Positions 1-13,439 of a stretch of 64,000 nucleotides of DNA are shown in pieces. The translations under genes were made by a program, and so were the position numbers. The notes beneath the pieces were generated by a model. The model had not been told where the DNA came from and did no database searches. It saw nothing but the letters and a program-made list of their open reading frames with translations. Every line of letters begins with the position of its first letter. Within the stretch, counting starts at the first letter, position 1. This DNA comes from Cloeon dipterum. Taxonomy: Eukaryota; Arthropoda; Insecta; Ephemeroptera; Baetidae. The stretch covers positions 496,001-560,000 of the forward strand of contig NC_088789.1 of assembly GCF_949628265.1 (NCBI RefSeq), read 5' to 3'.

Positions 1-514
1 CATTCAATTAGGCGGTGAAAGAGCACGGACGCGGCATCATGTCGAGTCTCTCATGAAAGTATAATCGCAGTTGATGCGCGGAATGCATATCAACACTCTG
101 CTTGTTTATCCTCTTGTGCTGCAATGTTTGAACGACATAATAAATAATTGCATTCGCTGCCGCTGAGTGCTTGTTTATGCTATGTATCGCGTTCGCGTTC
201 TGATTCTCGACAAAGACGCTGACTCATGCCGTGACAAGCAGTCCGACCGGCCATTGGGGTCAGCGGAATCAAGCGGTAGGTGCGTTTTGATTTTACATTC
301 ATCGATCTGCCGACTTCTCGGGTTTCGCCCCCGCTGCGATTGCCTCCACGCTCACTGAGAAGTGACACACCTGCGTTCAAACAGAGAGCTCTAAAGGGAC
401 AATTCCGTCTTTTCGCTAACGGCAATGAAGAAACGGAATGACATCAACATGAAATGGCAAAAATGTTTTTATTTTATTTATTTTAATCCTTTTGGAATTT
501 AGACAGTCAAATCA
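1..514. other. intergenic stretch, nothing recognised
   Basis: AT-rich non-coding sequence before the first foldback element. Only short open frames without family resemblance are seen, and no repeat or splice structure was recognised. Confidence 0.5.
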
Positions 515-2526
515 CCGGGGGCCGGATTCACGCGACGCGCAGCCATGGCTTCTGATGGAGTACGGCGGGAAAGTTTCAAACGTAAAGTGAAATTGGCTTG
601 GAAAATTTATCATAAAAATCCATTCAGCAGGATGAATATATTTGTTTATATTTCTTTAGTAACAGTTGATTAGCCCGGTAATAGGCGAATCGACCGTTAG
701 ATGGCACATCAGACTAATAGAAACGTATCAAAATACGCGCGAGTAATAAATTTATTTTATTTTATTTTTTTAATACAAATAAAGAAATTCAATTGATTTG
801 AATTATTAGGTTAGCACGCTTCTCTTTTGACGCTTCTGATTGGCCGCTCGACTGTCTCCTGATTGGCCTCCATTATTTCGACGCCATATTCACTTCTGAC
901 GGGCAAAGAACCAACACAGATCGCAATTCGCATCCGGGACCCCGGTGAGTTTTTTTGAATTACATTAGTTCTTTTTTGCAAATATTTTTACGAAGAAATA
1001 ACTTTGTTTTAAATAATATCAAAGCGTTCGCAGTTTGCCAATTTGCATATGCGGATTAATTTGGACTGTGTGTGCGAAATGGAGGTAGGCATTTTGCTTG
1101 GCACATTTGTTGCGCAGGTTGCATAGCAGTGCAAGCCGTGTGAAACGCCTGTTGATATTATTTGCATTTCAATCCAGTCATGCTGAAGCACTAACTATCG
1201 CTTTTAATCAGACCGATCAAATTAGACACAACCAATCCAGCGCTGCACAAAAAAAGGAAGATGAGTTTTGGACTGAAAATTAGGGTTAAAAATGATAAAC
1301 ACACTATTACTTAAGGAAATATAAAATTTTCTAGGATTTTTAATCCATCCAAAATAAACTTTATTACGAAGAAACAAGCTCGAGCGTTGCAGACCGTGCT
1401 CTCCGCAGCGTTTTCGCAATGACGTCAGAGTATCGGAGAAACAATGCGAGAATAATAATGAGCGTTCGTTTGTTGCAGGCGAAAAGGAGTGCTTTCGCGT
1501 CGGTTTTAATGCAAATGAAGTTTTTGCGAGTGACACATAGACAAACACATTGGGGCGTCGCAACAATCAGCGTGACTGGCAATTTGTCTTGTAATTAGAT
1601 GAATAAATTATGGCGTGTGCGCAACGGCGGCGGCGGCGGCAACATGCATTAGCAATGCACACCAATGAATGCGGAATGCTTTTGCTGCTTTTTGAGTGAC
1701 TCCGTCATTGGGCCGGGCGTGCCCACGTCATCGGTGACGTCGGCGCGGTCGATACTACTCCCGCAGAGAGAGAGAGAGAGAGAGAGAGAGAGCACGCTGG
1801 ATTTGCCCGTCGACGGCCGACTGAGTGAGAGCAGAAAAGTGGATCAAATCGGCAGCTGCCACTGAGCATTGTGACTGATCGCACAACAAAACAGAAAGAA
1901 CGAAAGAAATCCTTTTCTGCAAACACTCGCCCCTGCGCAAAGCGAGAAGCAGAAGAGCTATTCTTAATTTCTTCTTTTATATATACCCAGACCTCCTTTC
2001 GCCTGCATTTTGACCACATTTATTTTTTCTCCACAGATCAGATCAATCTTTCTGCCAAGAATATACACCGCAACTTTAGTCATTCAGACTTTGCCAATTT
2101 TCTGATGAAACCTAAAAATAGATTGGCAGTTTTATCCAAACATACAACGGCAAGAAAAATTGTTGCTCTTTTCACGAGGGTCCGGGTTGCGATCTGTGTT
2201 GGTTCTTGCCGGTCAGAAGTTAATATGGCGTCGAAAAAACGGAGGCCAATCAAGAGTCAGTCCAGCGGCCAATCAGAGAAGCATCGAAAAAGAGGCTTGC
2301 CGACCTAATAATTTCATTCCCACGTATTTTATAAGTGCCATCTAACGGTCGATTCACCAATAATTACTAATCAGCTGTTAGTAAAGAAATAACAACAAAA
2401 ATATTCATTGCGCTTACGGTATTTTCATGATAAATTTTAGAAACCAATTTCATTTTACGTTTGTAACTTTCTCGCCGTACTCTACCAGACGCCATGTCTG
2501 CGCGTCGCGTCAATCCGGACCTCGGT
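515..2526. mobile_element. Foldback-type element with about 400-bp inverted arms
   Basis: The left arm (about 515-951) and right arm (about 2167-2526) are imperfect inverted copies. Both outer ends carry a CGGATTxACGCGACGCGCAG block, and the inner ends share an AACCAACACAGATCGCAA block. The arms enclose about 1.2 kb that includes a GA microsatellite and no credible gene. Very long terminal inverted repeats around unrelated filler are the hallmark of foldback (FB-like) transposons. The element is non-autonomous: no transposase is visible. A single diverged arm copy lies at about 9100-9455. Confidence 0.75.
1765..1792. repeat. (AG)n microsatellite
   Basis: About 14 uninterrupted AG units inside the foldback element. 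Confidence 0.95.
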
Positions 2527-4290
2527 GGCAATTTGTTTTAAATTTACGAAAATTTACGTTTAAAAAGTGCATCACTTCCAGAAATTTTTAGAAAATTCCG
2601 CCACCCACCAGGCATCTGAGTGAATTTGTGCATTTGAAAGGCAAATATTATTTAGCATATCGTAATTGTTTTGAAGACGTTCGCTAATGCGAGGGCGTGT
2701 CACTTTGGCTTTGCCCGGCTCACGCGCGCAAATGCTGCGAATCCGCCGCTTCTGTCGCAACTTGGCGCTTTGCAACGACAACAAGAAGCGGCGTAAACAA
2801 CGCTTTGTGCCCCAAATTAAATTCTTTCTTGACGCTTCAAAAGCGAGAGATGAAAGCCGGATTTTTCCCCAGCTTAAAGCCTGAACAAAAACTTCTAAAA
2901 ACAAATCAAATCGAGACATGTTAAAAAATCTTTGAGCGAAAAATGGATGGTGGAAAAATGTCCAGCTCAAATTATAGTTTTTTAACCTCGTTTTTAAAAG
3001 GAGCAAAACGTTTTTTCTTATTTTGCTCTTAATTTAAAATCTAACCCCCCCAATTTGAAAAGGGGAAAGGGAGGATATCAAAAAATCTATGAGAAGCGTT
3101 TTAGATTGGTTAATACACGTTTTTAGAATCCAGGGGGTGAATGGGGTAAGGTTAGAGAACTTCTTTAACCCTTTTGCTCGTTAGGGAAGGTCAAGACGAG
3201 CTCGATGGTGTGTAGTTTTTGCATTTATGATGGTTACAACCCGGTATTTGGCGTTGGTAATATTTGCAATAAATCTAGCTATAGATATATTATTATTTAA
3301 GCGTTATCTTTTTAAAACTGGAATTTTACAAAACTCGTGCCTTGGGACTACTTCTGAGGATCCTTTCAGATTTTAAAAAAATTTTAATAATTTTTAAGAC
3401 ATGAAAAAAGCACAAAATTGTCAGAAAATGACCCGTAATGACCTTTGACCCTACAGATGACCTTTAATTTGGAGTCCATTCACGAGAGAACACATAATTT
3501 AGATTAATTAGGTCCAAAAAACAGTTTTAGCCTGTTAAGAGATTTATAGGGAAGCAATTTTATATAGCCCTGAGACTCCTGAGCCAATTTTGTTATGTTT
3601 CTAAGAAGACATTCAAGTTTAGACCACACCCATTTTAATTTATTCATTGGATAAAAGTATGAGAATAAAGTGTCTTGGCCGTACTTTTCACACTGTCGAT
3701 TTTGCTTGGCGTTTGACGAATGTGGCGGCGGCTGGAGTAAACGACCGCACACGCTCTCTCGCGGCTTGGGCGCCGCCGTGCGAGGCATTAAATAAATTAA
3801 TCGTTTGGCCGGCTCCCAAACGGAAAGATTGCGAATAAGACGGTTGTCGTGGACCAGTGAATTGCTGCCTCCGTGACAACTGGCTAACCTACTTTCGCAA
3901 CAAACTCTCGCGCGCGCCCATGCGATTTAATTTCGCTGCACGCGCGCCGCTGCTGCTACGGGACTCGGCATTTACTCCACGGAATATATCCGTGATCTGT
4001 GCTCTCTTCTCTTCGGTAATTGTGTTTGTCCCACCGCTCGTTCAAGTTGCTCTCTGTGCAGTGTTTGGTGGGAAGTAGACCGCGTGTGCTGCAATCCCAT
4101 CATTCGACGGAATATCTGATTCGAGAAAAGAAGTCGTTCAAGCGGGCAATTCGAGATTTCCATCTTACTTCTTTGATGTTTTAATTTTTCCTACATTTAT
4201 TGCGATGGATAAACTGATTTTGTAAGCAAATACTAATTTAAAACGACAAGTTATAAGGGAAATTTGAAAATAAATATTAGGTTTTTTCAA
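2527..4290. other. non-coding stretch with one short interspersed repeat copy
   Basis: No gene is supported. Positions about 3175-3258 hold a plus-strand copy of the short repeat described for 4294-5115, recognised by the block of a GACGAG motif, GTAGTTTTTGCA and a following GGTTA-AACCC. A moderately GC-richer patch at 3700-4090 has overlapping open frames on both strands and no recognisable product. Confidence 0.45.
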
Positions 4291-4293
4291 ATT

Positions 4294-5115
4294 TCGCTAC
4301 TCCAAATCTCTGGTTCTAATTATCAGAATCACAAAAAGTACCCACCATTGGACTCGTCTCAACCTCCCCTGAGCATCTATAGGATTTATGGGGGGCATGC
4401 ACCCTTCCCCTTTCATCCCCATTGCTGCAATTTTGATAAAAAGCGACCAACGTTCCTGGCGGCGCTCACTGCTGTATGGCAATCTTAAAAGCCTTATATG
4501 GCAACTTAGGGGTGGAGAACAAACACCCCTTATCCCTTTAGCTACTCAGAAGAGGTTAAGACGAGTACAACCGTGTTTAGTTTTCGCAATTCTGACGGTT
4601 AGAACCCGAGTTTTGGAGTTGCAAGAATGACCAAATATTAAGAATTCCCATACTTTTTCATTTTTGTTGCGCCTCCAAATCTCAGGTTTTAAGCATCAGA
4701 ATTGCAAAAACTAACCACCTTTGGACTCGTTCTGACTACCTTTGAGTAGCTGGGGTGTTTGCTCTCCACCCCTAAATGCTTTATCAACCCTCTCGTAAAA
4801 AGCAAAACATTTTATACATCTGGATTTTTTGTAATAATTTGCATTTAATTTTAAAAATATTTTTCTGTTTTAGTTCGGAAGAAGGGATTGCGTGGTAAAT
4901 TAGAAGGAGTTTTGAATAGTTTAAAATAGTTCCAAGCTCGGAGAAAGTATGTTAATTGTATTTCGAAATTGTAGCACCGGGACTAAAAGGGGGTGGGGGG
5001 TAAAAGCACCCCTTAAACACTTTAGTTGGCTAGGGGAGGTGGAGACGAGTCTAACGGTGGGTAGTTTTTGCAATTCTGATGGTTAGAACCCGAGATTGGG
5101 GGGTGCAAAGAACCC
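4294..5115. repeat. Cluster of short interspersed repeats in alternating orientation
   Basis: Four copies of a 100-140-bp unit are packed here: minus at 4294-4430, plus at 4500-4635, minus at 4668-4795 and plus at 4985-5115. The unit contains a GACGAG motif, a poly-T/GCAATTCTGA block, then GGTTAGAACCCGAG, and at the other end a pyrimidine-rich CTCCACCCCTAAA block. Adjacent copies form hairpins. Further copies occur at 3175-3258, 8038-8118 and 10525-10690. No internal Pol III box was confirmed, so SINE or MITE origin is open. Confidence 0.7.
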
Positions 5116-5574
5116 AAAAAATGGAAAAAGGTTTCATGCCTGCATTTCTCGCTTTCCCTAACTCTTTTTGTTTTTGTAAAATTTATATGTACGTTGTATT
5201 GAATAATTCTTCTGGGATTGAATTGAACTGGCAACTTGTCTTAAATATAATGATTTTTTTTCTAATCTTCTAATCGAGATTTAAAAATTACATAGTTTAC
5301 ATTAGTACAAATGAATTTAAAATATTTTATGCACCGAAATCAAACTATTTGGTCTTATTTTTAAATCCTTCTGTAAATATTTTTGCAGAAAACTACAAAT
5401 TAATAGCTTGAAATTTATTTGGTCTCTTTATACGTCAGGTAAGACAGTTGAAAATTTTTAAAATAGTAAAATTCAATAAGGTCATTTAGGGTCTTTAATT
5501 TTCAAAATTTCCCTGAATTCCAAAAGTCCTAATTTATCGTGGACAATTGTAAAGTTAGAGTTTAGAATTTAGAA

Positions 5575-6200
5575 GCGTGTGTAAAATTGTCACTTGTCGC
5601 GTGAATAGAGTTGCTCGGCGGCACGATGGTCAAGGGCGGGGGTGCATCGTTGGGGAGGGTTTGCCCAAGTTATTATTACCGGTAATCGGCGCGGCGGTGG
5701 TGCAGGCAGGGCAAAAAGGCTCACTGGGCCGTGGTGGCGGGTGGGTGGGTGGTGGGGCGAGGCAAGAAGCTGTGGCTGTGCTCTGCTCTGCGGGCCAACT
5801 CGCAACTCGCGCGCGGCGTCGCCATGGCAACGCGGCGGCAGCACGGCCACCAGCAAAAACACGGGCGTGACGTCAGCCTCAGCCTGCTCCGCCGCCGCCG
5901 CCGCCACCGCCGTTGCCGTTGCCGCCGATTGTCTCCCGTAAATTACCTGCCGTTCCGATAGAGAAGAGAAGGGAGGGCCGGGCGTGGCCCCGCCGCTCCC
6001 CGGGGACCGGGACCCACTCGTGGCCCCGTTTCACTTTAACCGTTTGCCCTTTCGCGGCTGCACGCTCCGCTGATCCTGCTTTCTTCCGTTCCGACCACCC
6101 GACCGATTTCGAACCGATCCCCGACCCTGCCTGCAATGCCGCCGCTGTCTCTCCTCTCGCCCCGCTCACGCGCCTTTCTACCACCCAATTTTGACCTGCT
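5575..6200. other. CpG-rich island, possible promoter region
   Basis: A sharp rise in GC and CpG relative to the surrounding AT-rich DNA. It holds (CCGCCG)n runs, a TGACGTCA CRE-like site near 5869 and long open frames on both strands that come only from the composition. Unmethylated promoter islands look like this, but no transcript start or adjoining coding exon can be shown. Confidence 0.4.
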
Positions 6201-8030
6201 TTCGCCCAGGATCAAGCTGGATTTTCAGTTTTGAGACGGGGACAATCTTGGGTTTTTGTGAAATTGGCCAGGCTTTTACTCGCTCACGAAGGAAAACCGC
6301 GTATTTTATTTTTATCAAGCAGGCTGAAAAAGCAGGCTAAATTAACTGTCGTGAATAATGACAATTTTTATTGTTGAAAAATCGTAAAAATTCAAATCTT
6401 TCCAATTTTCTCCAAAATTTGCAGCGCTTGACCACATTTTAGGAAACTCGTTGTTGTAAAATGAAATGTAATTTCAAGTAAGGAGACAGTGCTCACTTTG
6501 CAGACACTTTTCTCAAAAATTTACTCTGTTAATTAGACCAATTTTGGCTTCAACTGAAGCCTAAGGGATGACTTCATGCATTGACCATTTTCTAGGAATT
6601 TTGCAGACTCGAATTTAGGACAAAATAGGGTTTCATGAATGTTTATGGAACGAGAACAATTTTGAGAAGGCCGTAAGGCAAACGAAACTATTTTCGAGCA
6701 AAGTGAACTGTTTTAGTATTTAGTTCTAGATAAACGCAATCTTTGAATAAATTAAGAAATCAGCGGGATTCCAATAAAAACAATTTGACGCAAGCGATCG
6801 AGGTTAAAATGTGTGGCTGCTCATTACAGTCGATTTACATTCACATTTGTAGCAAAAATTCGGATCAAATTTAAATATTTGATTACAGCTGGCGCGGCGT
6901 TAACGCGAGCGACTCACGCGAAAAGCACAGCCGAAAGGGAGAACAGGGGGAAAGGCGACCATCGGACAAAGAGAGAAGAAAAAGCAGCAAGGCTTTCGTC
7001 TTAATTAAAACGAGCGCTCCGCGAGATGTACACAAAACAAAAATATCCATTATTTGCACCTGTGCAGGGTGAAATGAGATGCTTTTTGTCTTCGGTTGCG
7101 CGAGATATGCAGCCGACGGGGGTGTAATGTCTTGGCGGGGCGGCGTCAACACAAAACAAGCGCCGGCTGTCAGCGGCATAGATTGATGGCGCGCGTGTGT
7201 GTGTGTGTGGATGTGTGAGTTTCGCGACTAAACCCTTTGTGTGCTCTATTTTCACTTAACATTTGCCCTGCTGACATAGATTGTAAACACTAAACCCAGC
7301 GTGCGCCTTCGATTACCACCCGTTTGCCAACCGCCACTCTTTTTTATTTTGCACTCACAATGCAAATCTCCGCTTGGGTGGCCGTTCTGTCACCAAATAA
7401 TAGTCCGGCTGAAATCGAAACTTCTTTCAATTCCATTCAAGCTGCTCTCATCTATGCTGCTCACTCACTGCATACGAATTAAATAATTTTAAAAGTTTAA
7501 AAATACAAGCCATTTAGGATTGCATTTTCGTCTGAAATACTTTTTTAAAAATTGCCTATTTAAAAAAAATATTATTTTTTTGTTGCAATTCAGCCCAATT
7601 TCCTATCCTTGTTACGGTAAGATAATTTAATTTTGAAACATTGTTCAAAGAAAAATAGGCCTGACATTTTAGCTAGTTATTAAATTTTTGTAATTAATGT
7701 AAAATTTTACTTTATTTATTAATGAGCGATTGTTAAAAAATCGATTTTTTTAATAATTTAATATTTTATTATATGGGCATGGAGAGTAATTTTAAAGGAA
7801 AGTAAGTTATGGCATTTTATCGTGCTTCCGTTTTGAATTTTTATCTAACCTTAAATTTATCATCTCATGGGAAAAGGGCAACCCATTTAAATTGAGTTTT
7901 GGTTTTATTTTCCATCAAAGTTAAAAAAGGAATAAAATACGATTCAAAGTACAATTTTAGCACGGTCTTTTATCGCTAAAAATTTTTTATTAGAGCTGCG
8001 TAGCATCTGCCAAACAATGTTGAAAACATG
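6201..8030. other. intergenic, nothing recognised
   Basis: AT-rich DNA with a short (TG)n run at about 7193-7212. No coding exon, element or RNA gene was recognised. Confidence 0.45.
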
Positions 8031-8037
8031 GAAACCT

Positions 8038-8520
8038 TGAAGATCACTAGGAGAAGTCAAAGACGAGTCGAACGGTGTTCAGTTTTTGCAATTCTGACTG
8101 TTAGAACTCGAGATATGGCAAAGACAAAATTCACTCCTTGGTGTTCGCAGCCGCAAATAGATGGCGCCACCGTATACTTTCGATTTTAAGGCATTTACTC
8201 TGCGATTTCAGACTCAATCCTGCCACTGTGCATTCTTCACTTGATATCTTTACTTTTGTCGTGCTGAAAATCAAAATCGGTTTAGCTAATCGCCGTAGAA
8301 TCCTGAAAACCACTTTTTTTAAATCAGAAAAATATTTTCTGACGTTTCTACGGCGAATGGATGGATTGAATTTGGTTTTCAGAACGTCTAAAGAAATAAT
8401 TCTAGAAGTAGAATGCACAGTGGTAGTAGTTATTCCCTCATTCACAGTCAATTTGTGCAAAAAAAATTTACAATTCGTTACTCTACTGAAAATGAATCTT
8501 TTGTTGGAGATCAATTAATT
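8038..8520 (+). mobile_element. Composite palindromic MITE-like element, copy 1
   Basis: The left part (8038-8118) is a copy of the short interspersed repeat. It runs into a near-palindrome (about 8150-8440) whose arms share CACTGTGCATTCT and TCTACGGCG blocks around a poly-T/A centre. The palindrome makes mirrored open frames of 126 and 127 codons on the two strands, which are not genes. The same composite, in opposite orientation, lies at 10170-10690, so the two parts probably move or are copied as one unit. Confidence 0.65.
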
Positions 8521-9099
8521 TGGTTTACGTTTGTTGGGTTGGAAAGCTCTTCAAGTTGAAGCCCATGACTTAACGACTGGATACAATCGAACGTAATTGA
8601 AAAAACAGCGCCGATTGCTAATTAATATCGATTATTTGGCACCAAGAGAGACAGAGAAATCTGCAATGCAGAAAATGCAAATGGGCCTGGGTGTTTTTAT
8701 TGATAAGCGCGGTGTGCCAATGCGGCTGGGCTCCATTGTTGCGCCGTAATGGCCCTAATTAGCCAGGCCTGATCCGCCGGACGCTCGCTCTTTTTTCCGC
8801 TACGCCGAGAGGCAGCTGCGTCTAATAATTCAATTACGTCAATTAGGCCTAATTGAAATGTTGCTGCACTGCCGACCGCGATTATTAATTATTTGCGCAC
8901 CATGGACCGACTCAGATAATATTTAATTGCCTTCGTCAGCGTAATTCCCATTTCCTGCCCGCTCTATAGGGGATGAGGGACGAAATTTACAATTCATCCC
9001 GTATTTCCCCGTTAGTTGAATTAAATTTTGTAGCTTTTCGTGTGGACAACACACACAGCCCCCCTTGCTAAGACTGGAAGGCTGCGATCTCGGAATTTC

Positions 9100-9455
9100 C
9101 TAATGCGGACGGCGGGAAGTTACAAACGTAAAATGAAATTTATCATGGAAATATTATTATATTTGTTTATTTTCATCTAAGTCAATATACATGTAAAATG
9201 CAATGTCAGGTTATATACTGTCAGCAGGATTTAATGTTTTTGTTGTTTTTTTCTTTATAAACAGCTGATTAGGCCGGTAATTGGCGAATCGACCGTTAGA
9301 TCACACGTCACGCTAATGGAAATGTAACAAAATGCGCGGGAATGAAATTATTAGGTCGGCACGCCTCTTTTTTGACGCGTCTGGTTGGCCGCTGCAGACT
9401 GTCTCCTGATTGGCCTCCGTTATTTCGACGCCATATTCACATCTAACCGGCGGAG
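9100..9455 (+). repeat. Solo arm of the foldback element family
   Basis: Shares with the 515-951 arm the blocks ACAAACGTAAAATGAAAT, GGCGAATCGACCGTTAGAT, CTGTCTCCTGATTGGCCTCC and TTATTTCGACGCCATATTCA. A few dozen extra bases sit in the middle. No opposing arm was found nearby. Confidence 0.75.
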
Positions 9456-9606
9456 GGATTTTTTTTATTTTCATAGAAGAATAAAAATGATATCATAGAA
9501 TCTTAAAGACCAATTTGCCGTTTGTGCCATTGCGGCGAACGTTTATTCCTCGAGTTTATACTGTTTACAAATTACAGTAATTTCACGGGAGCACGCGTTT
9601 CTCTAT

Positions 9607-9630
9607 TTCTTTCTTTCTTTCTTTCTTTCT
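9607..9630. repeat. (CTTT)n microsatellite
   Basis: Five to six CTTT units in a row. Confidence 0.85.
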
Positions 9631-10169
9631 GCTGTTGTGAAAAACGGTTGATAAAAAAGCAGAATTTCCCTAAATTGACAGGCTGATTTGTCACGCGCAC
9701 GCATTGATTTTTCACTCGGCTTTTGTAAACCTAATAAGGCGCGAGGCTTTGCAGGGGGTGAAAGCAGATGCTCCTTCAATTTGTCAATAGACGAGTTCTC
9801 TTTGTCGCAACGCCCCGCTATTCCCTAAAAAGCCACTTTTGTCTCCAAATCCACCGCATTCCCAACCATCAAGCGCTGTCAAAATGATTTTTTTCGATTT
9901 TTTTACAAGAAAGTTGTTTTGTTGGTAGCAGCAATTTCCGGTTGTATTTGAGTGGCGCAGAAATTCGGGCAAGTGTGCAAGAAGGCGAACTATCCAGGGA
10001 GAAGGGGCCGGCTAATGAGTTCATTTGGATCCTTTGAAGCGCCATTAGGGCGCAGAATTATGCTTGGCATACACCTACTAACAATAATACTAGCTTTGCT
10101 CGCCCGACCGTGTGCATACGCGCCAAAACTCAAGTGTCAGTGTTGAACTCCACACGCGAAATGCAGAAA

Positions 10170-10690
10170 TTAATTTAATTTTGATTTTAATCAATCGACT
10201 AATAGATGGCACCAGTGCTCTCTTTTGATTTTAATGAACTAGTAGACTTTAGACATGCTGTAAACAAAAATGATCAGCCATACGCCGTAGAAACGTCGGA
10301 AAATTTTTTTGATTTAAAAAAGTGTTTTTCACGATTTTACGGCGATTAGCTTAACAGATTTTGGTTTTCAGCACGTCAAAAGAAAATATTTGAAGTGAAG
10401 AATGCACAGTGGCCGGATTGAGTCTGAAATCGCAGCGGAAATGCCTTAAAATAAAAAATCATACGGTAGCGTCATCTGTCGGTGGCTTTGAACACTAACA
10501 ATAAGGAGTGAATTTTGTCTTGGCGATATCTCGAGTTCTAACAGTCAGAATTGCAAAAGCGGCACACCGTTCAACTCGTGTTGACCTCCCCTAATGATCT
10601 GCAGGGTTGTGTAGGTGATCTGCTCTCAACCCCCACCCCCAAATGACCATATTTCAACCCCGATGATGTTTTTCCTTCAAATTTTAAATA
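10170..10690 (-). mobile_element. Composite palindromic MITE-like element, copy 2
   Basis: Reverse-orientation relative of 8038-8520. It carries the same GATTTCAGACTCAATCC and CACTGTGCATTCTTCACTT blocks, the same palindromic CGCCGTA core and the same adjoining short repeat (10525-10690). It also carries a degenerate form of an AGATGGCRCCACCGTAT block seen at 8158, 17700 and 32620. Confidence 0.65.
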
Positions 10691-13439
10691 TATTTAATTC
10701 TCTTGAATTTAATTTTAAAATAAATCTATTGCACCTGTAAAGCTGTTTTAATTGTTAATACTCCAGCATTAATTAATTATCCATTTTTAGTTTTCGCTTT
10801 CGGGGTGGAACTTTTGTGTATAGAAGTAAGTTGCAGGCGGTGGAAGCGGCTAGTGCGACTAACTAACTAACTAACTCGGGCCGTGTTCAGTGGCTCTCTT
10901 GGGCCGCATAATGTTCAGCATATTCGCGTGGAGTTGCACAAAGTTTGACTCTCTTTGCCGACGACGATGACAACAACTATACAACCAAACACACCCAGCA
11001 TGCGACACAACATATTCCATCAATATTGCGCAAACTCTAACTCTGATTTATGCTGGGGTGTATAAAAAAATATTCTTCCTTTTTTCTGCGGCGAGTGCTT
11101 TCATGTTTTTCACCTCTGGCATTGCATGTGTGAGAGGTTTAAAACTGATTTTCATTTTTATGGAAGCCCCGCGAAAGTAACCACACCTTGGCACAATAAT
11201 CCTCCTTGTGCGCTTGAAAAAACTTGGTTTGCGGTTTTCTGCAGCAATTTTAATCTCAGATCGGTTGTCTAGACGTCTGCCAAACTCGTTTTATTATTTT
11301 GACTGGCTGTCATATTTCAAAGATAAAGATAATTACAAAAAGCGGTTAGCTTGGAAATTTTTTGTTAAATTAACATAAAAATATAAAATTCAACTATGTA
11401 TGTAAAAATTAAGGGGAACTAATTGAATTGAATGCTGTAAAACTTATTTAAAAAAAATTAAAATAAATCTAAAAAATTAAAACATTAATTGAAATAAATT
11501 AATAATACGTCTAATTCAATTATTAAAGGTATAAAGCGTTTTTATCAAAATTTATTCACCCCCCTTTTTCAAACAGCCGTATCTTTCGGCTAAAATATTT
11601 GATTTTTAGGTCAGTTAAATATTTTGAGTGTTTCGAGATTCTGAAACCCTTTTCCAAAGACAAAAAATTAAAATTGAGGCAAGGAAAAACTTTGTTATTA
11701 ACACTCTGAATTTTTCTATGCACTCTTGTCCACTTTTAACGATAGTTAATTGGATTTTGTATATGTACCGAAAAATTAGAATTTCGTCCAAGAAAAAATT
11801 AAAATCTTCCGTCTTAAGCCCTTAGAAAAATATTGTTACGACCAAACCCTTATGTTGTTCTTATCGAAACAATGCAGGGTAAAATTATGGTTTTGCAATC
11901 GGGCGAGAGTGCACTTTTGGAAAGAGCAGGAAAATGGAAATGCGATCGGGAGGCAAACAAAGCGCGCGCTCGGCCATTACCGCTCTATGATGCGAATTGA
12001 TTTTGCAATCTGCTGCAGATTCGGCGTTCGCGAGAGTGTGGCCAAGTTGGCAGTTTTCATTCGGCGGCGGCGGCGGCGGCGGGCGGGCGCAGATTATAGC
12101 GGCAAACAGGCAGACTCAGCGTTTTTCGGCCTAATCGCGCACCATCATCAGTCTCTTCCCAAATTGGCCTTTCACCGAGCGAGCGAGCGAGCGCGCGCGG
12201 CGGATAACAATTTGGCGTCTTGCTTTCGCCCCGGCCGGCATTTATTTGTGATCCCGCCGCAAATCTTTCCCTCCTATCCCTTTATATTCGATCAATATTC
12301 CTGCTTGCACACCACTCGTTCCTTTAATTATTATTGCTCCCTCTTCTCCGCTCAAATTGCTGCCTTTTTGTCTCAACCGTGCGAACCGCCTTTGCCGCAC
12401 TCTCATTTGTCATTTAGGCTTTTTCTTAATGATAAATGAGTTGCTATTTTTTTAACCATTAATAAATTTAAATCTTGGAATTCATGGCTTAAAAACAAAA
12501 CTGCTTAGGATTCTGGATTACCTGCCGTTGGAAAAAATTGACTTCACTGGAAAAATTAATTATTAAATTGACTGTAATTGATATACGTAGAACAATAAAC
12601 AACTACATATTTTCAAATAAATTAGTTTTTCCTTGTTTAATCACATGAAATTAAAAAAAAATTAGATTTTTTAAATACCGACATTTTGGCCATTTACACA
12701 ATTTGGGACCAATTTTTCAATCATCTAAACGTGTACCTGAGGCTACTCGTGTATACTTGAACTCAAAACAATTGCATTAGTCGGAAACAAATTAGGAAAT
12801 GTCAGTTTTGTTAAAAAAAATCCACTCTCTTTAAAAAAAAACTCAAAAGAGAAAGAAAAAAATTAAACCAACAAGAAAGCGCTCTTAAACTGATCAATTT
12901 CCTCCAAGAGTCGCAATATAACGGTTTATGGCATCTAAAATCATATTCTAGTCCCTATTTGTAAGCATTTTTAGATAGTATTTCAGCAGCAAGCAATGAG
13001 AAGGATAAACAATTTTGTCTCCCACCTAAGACTTTATACCTTTTTGCACCAAGACTGACGTGTAAAGGGATGTTAAAAAAAACGTTGCTTAAAATTTACC
13101 CTGGAAAATGTTACACAACTAGTGCGCATTTGGAAAAAGTTTGTCATTTTCTTAAAGAGCAAAGTGACAATTTCGCTTCTAGAAAAAAGATGGAAGGAAG
13201 GAGATCATAGTGAACCCTCGGTTCTGTTTTTGAATAGAAGCATTCATTTTTTAAAATATTAAAATAAAGTTATATAATTTAAAAAATTATGAATCAAGTC
13301 TAAATTTTGTTAGTTATAATTCTTGAGCTGTTCAAGCATTGGAAAATAACAACAAGGAATTGGAAAGTGGCAATTAATCCAATATTCAAATTTCTCTTTT
13401 TCCCGCTTTAAAAATGATTCAAAGTATGACAGGTCTTTA
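10691..13439. other. non-coding stretch, no supported gene
   Basis: AT-rich DNA with a (CTAA)n run at about 10858-10876 and a GC-richer patch at 11930-12250 containing (CGG)n and (GAGC)n runs. A 195-codon open frame crosses that patch (11852-12439) but has compositional repeats, no recognisable domain and no splice context, so I do not call it a gene. Confidence 0.45.

Noticed and set aside
5577..6194. Many long frames on both strands
   Set aside because: They overlap in nearly every frame, as expected from CpG-rich, stop-poor DNA; no protein family is visible.
8131..8518. Overlapping 126- and 127-codon frames on opposite strands
   Set aside because: They mirror each other because the DNA is a near-palindrome; the same palindrome recurs elsewhere with broken frames.
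11852..12439. 195-codon open frame
   Set aside because: It depends on a GC-rich patch with CGG and GAGC repeats, has no domain and no splice or promoter context.
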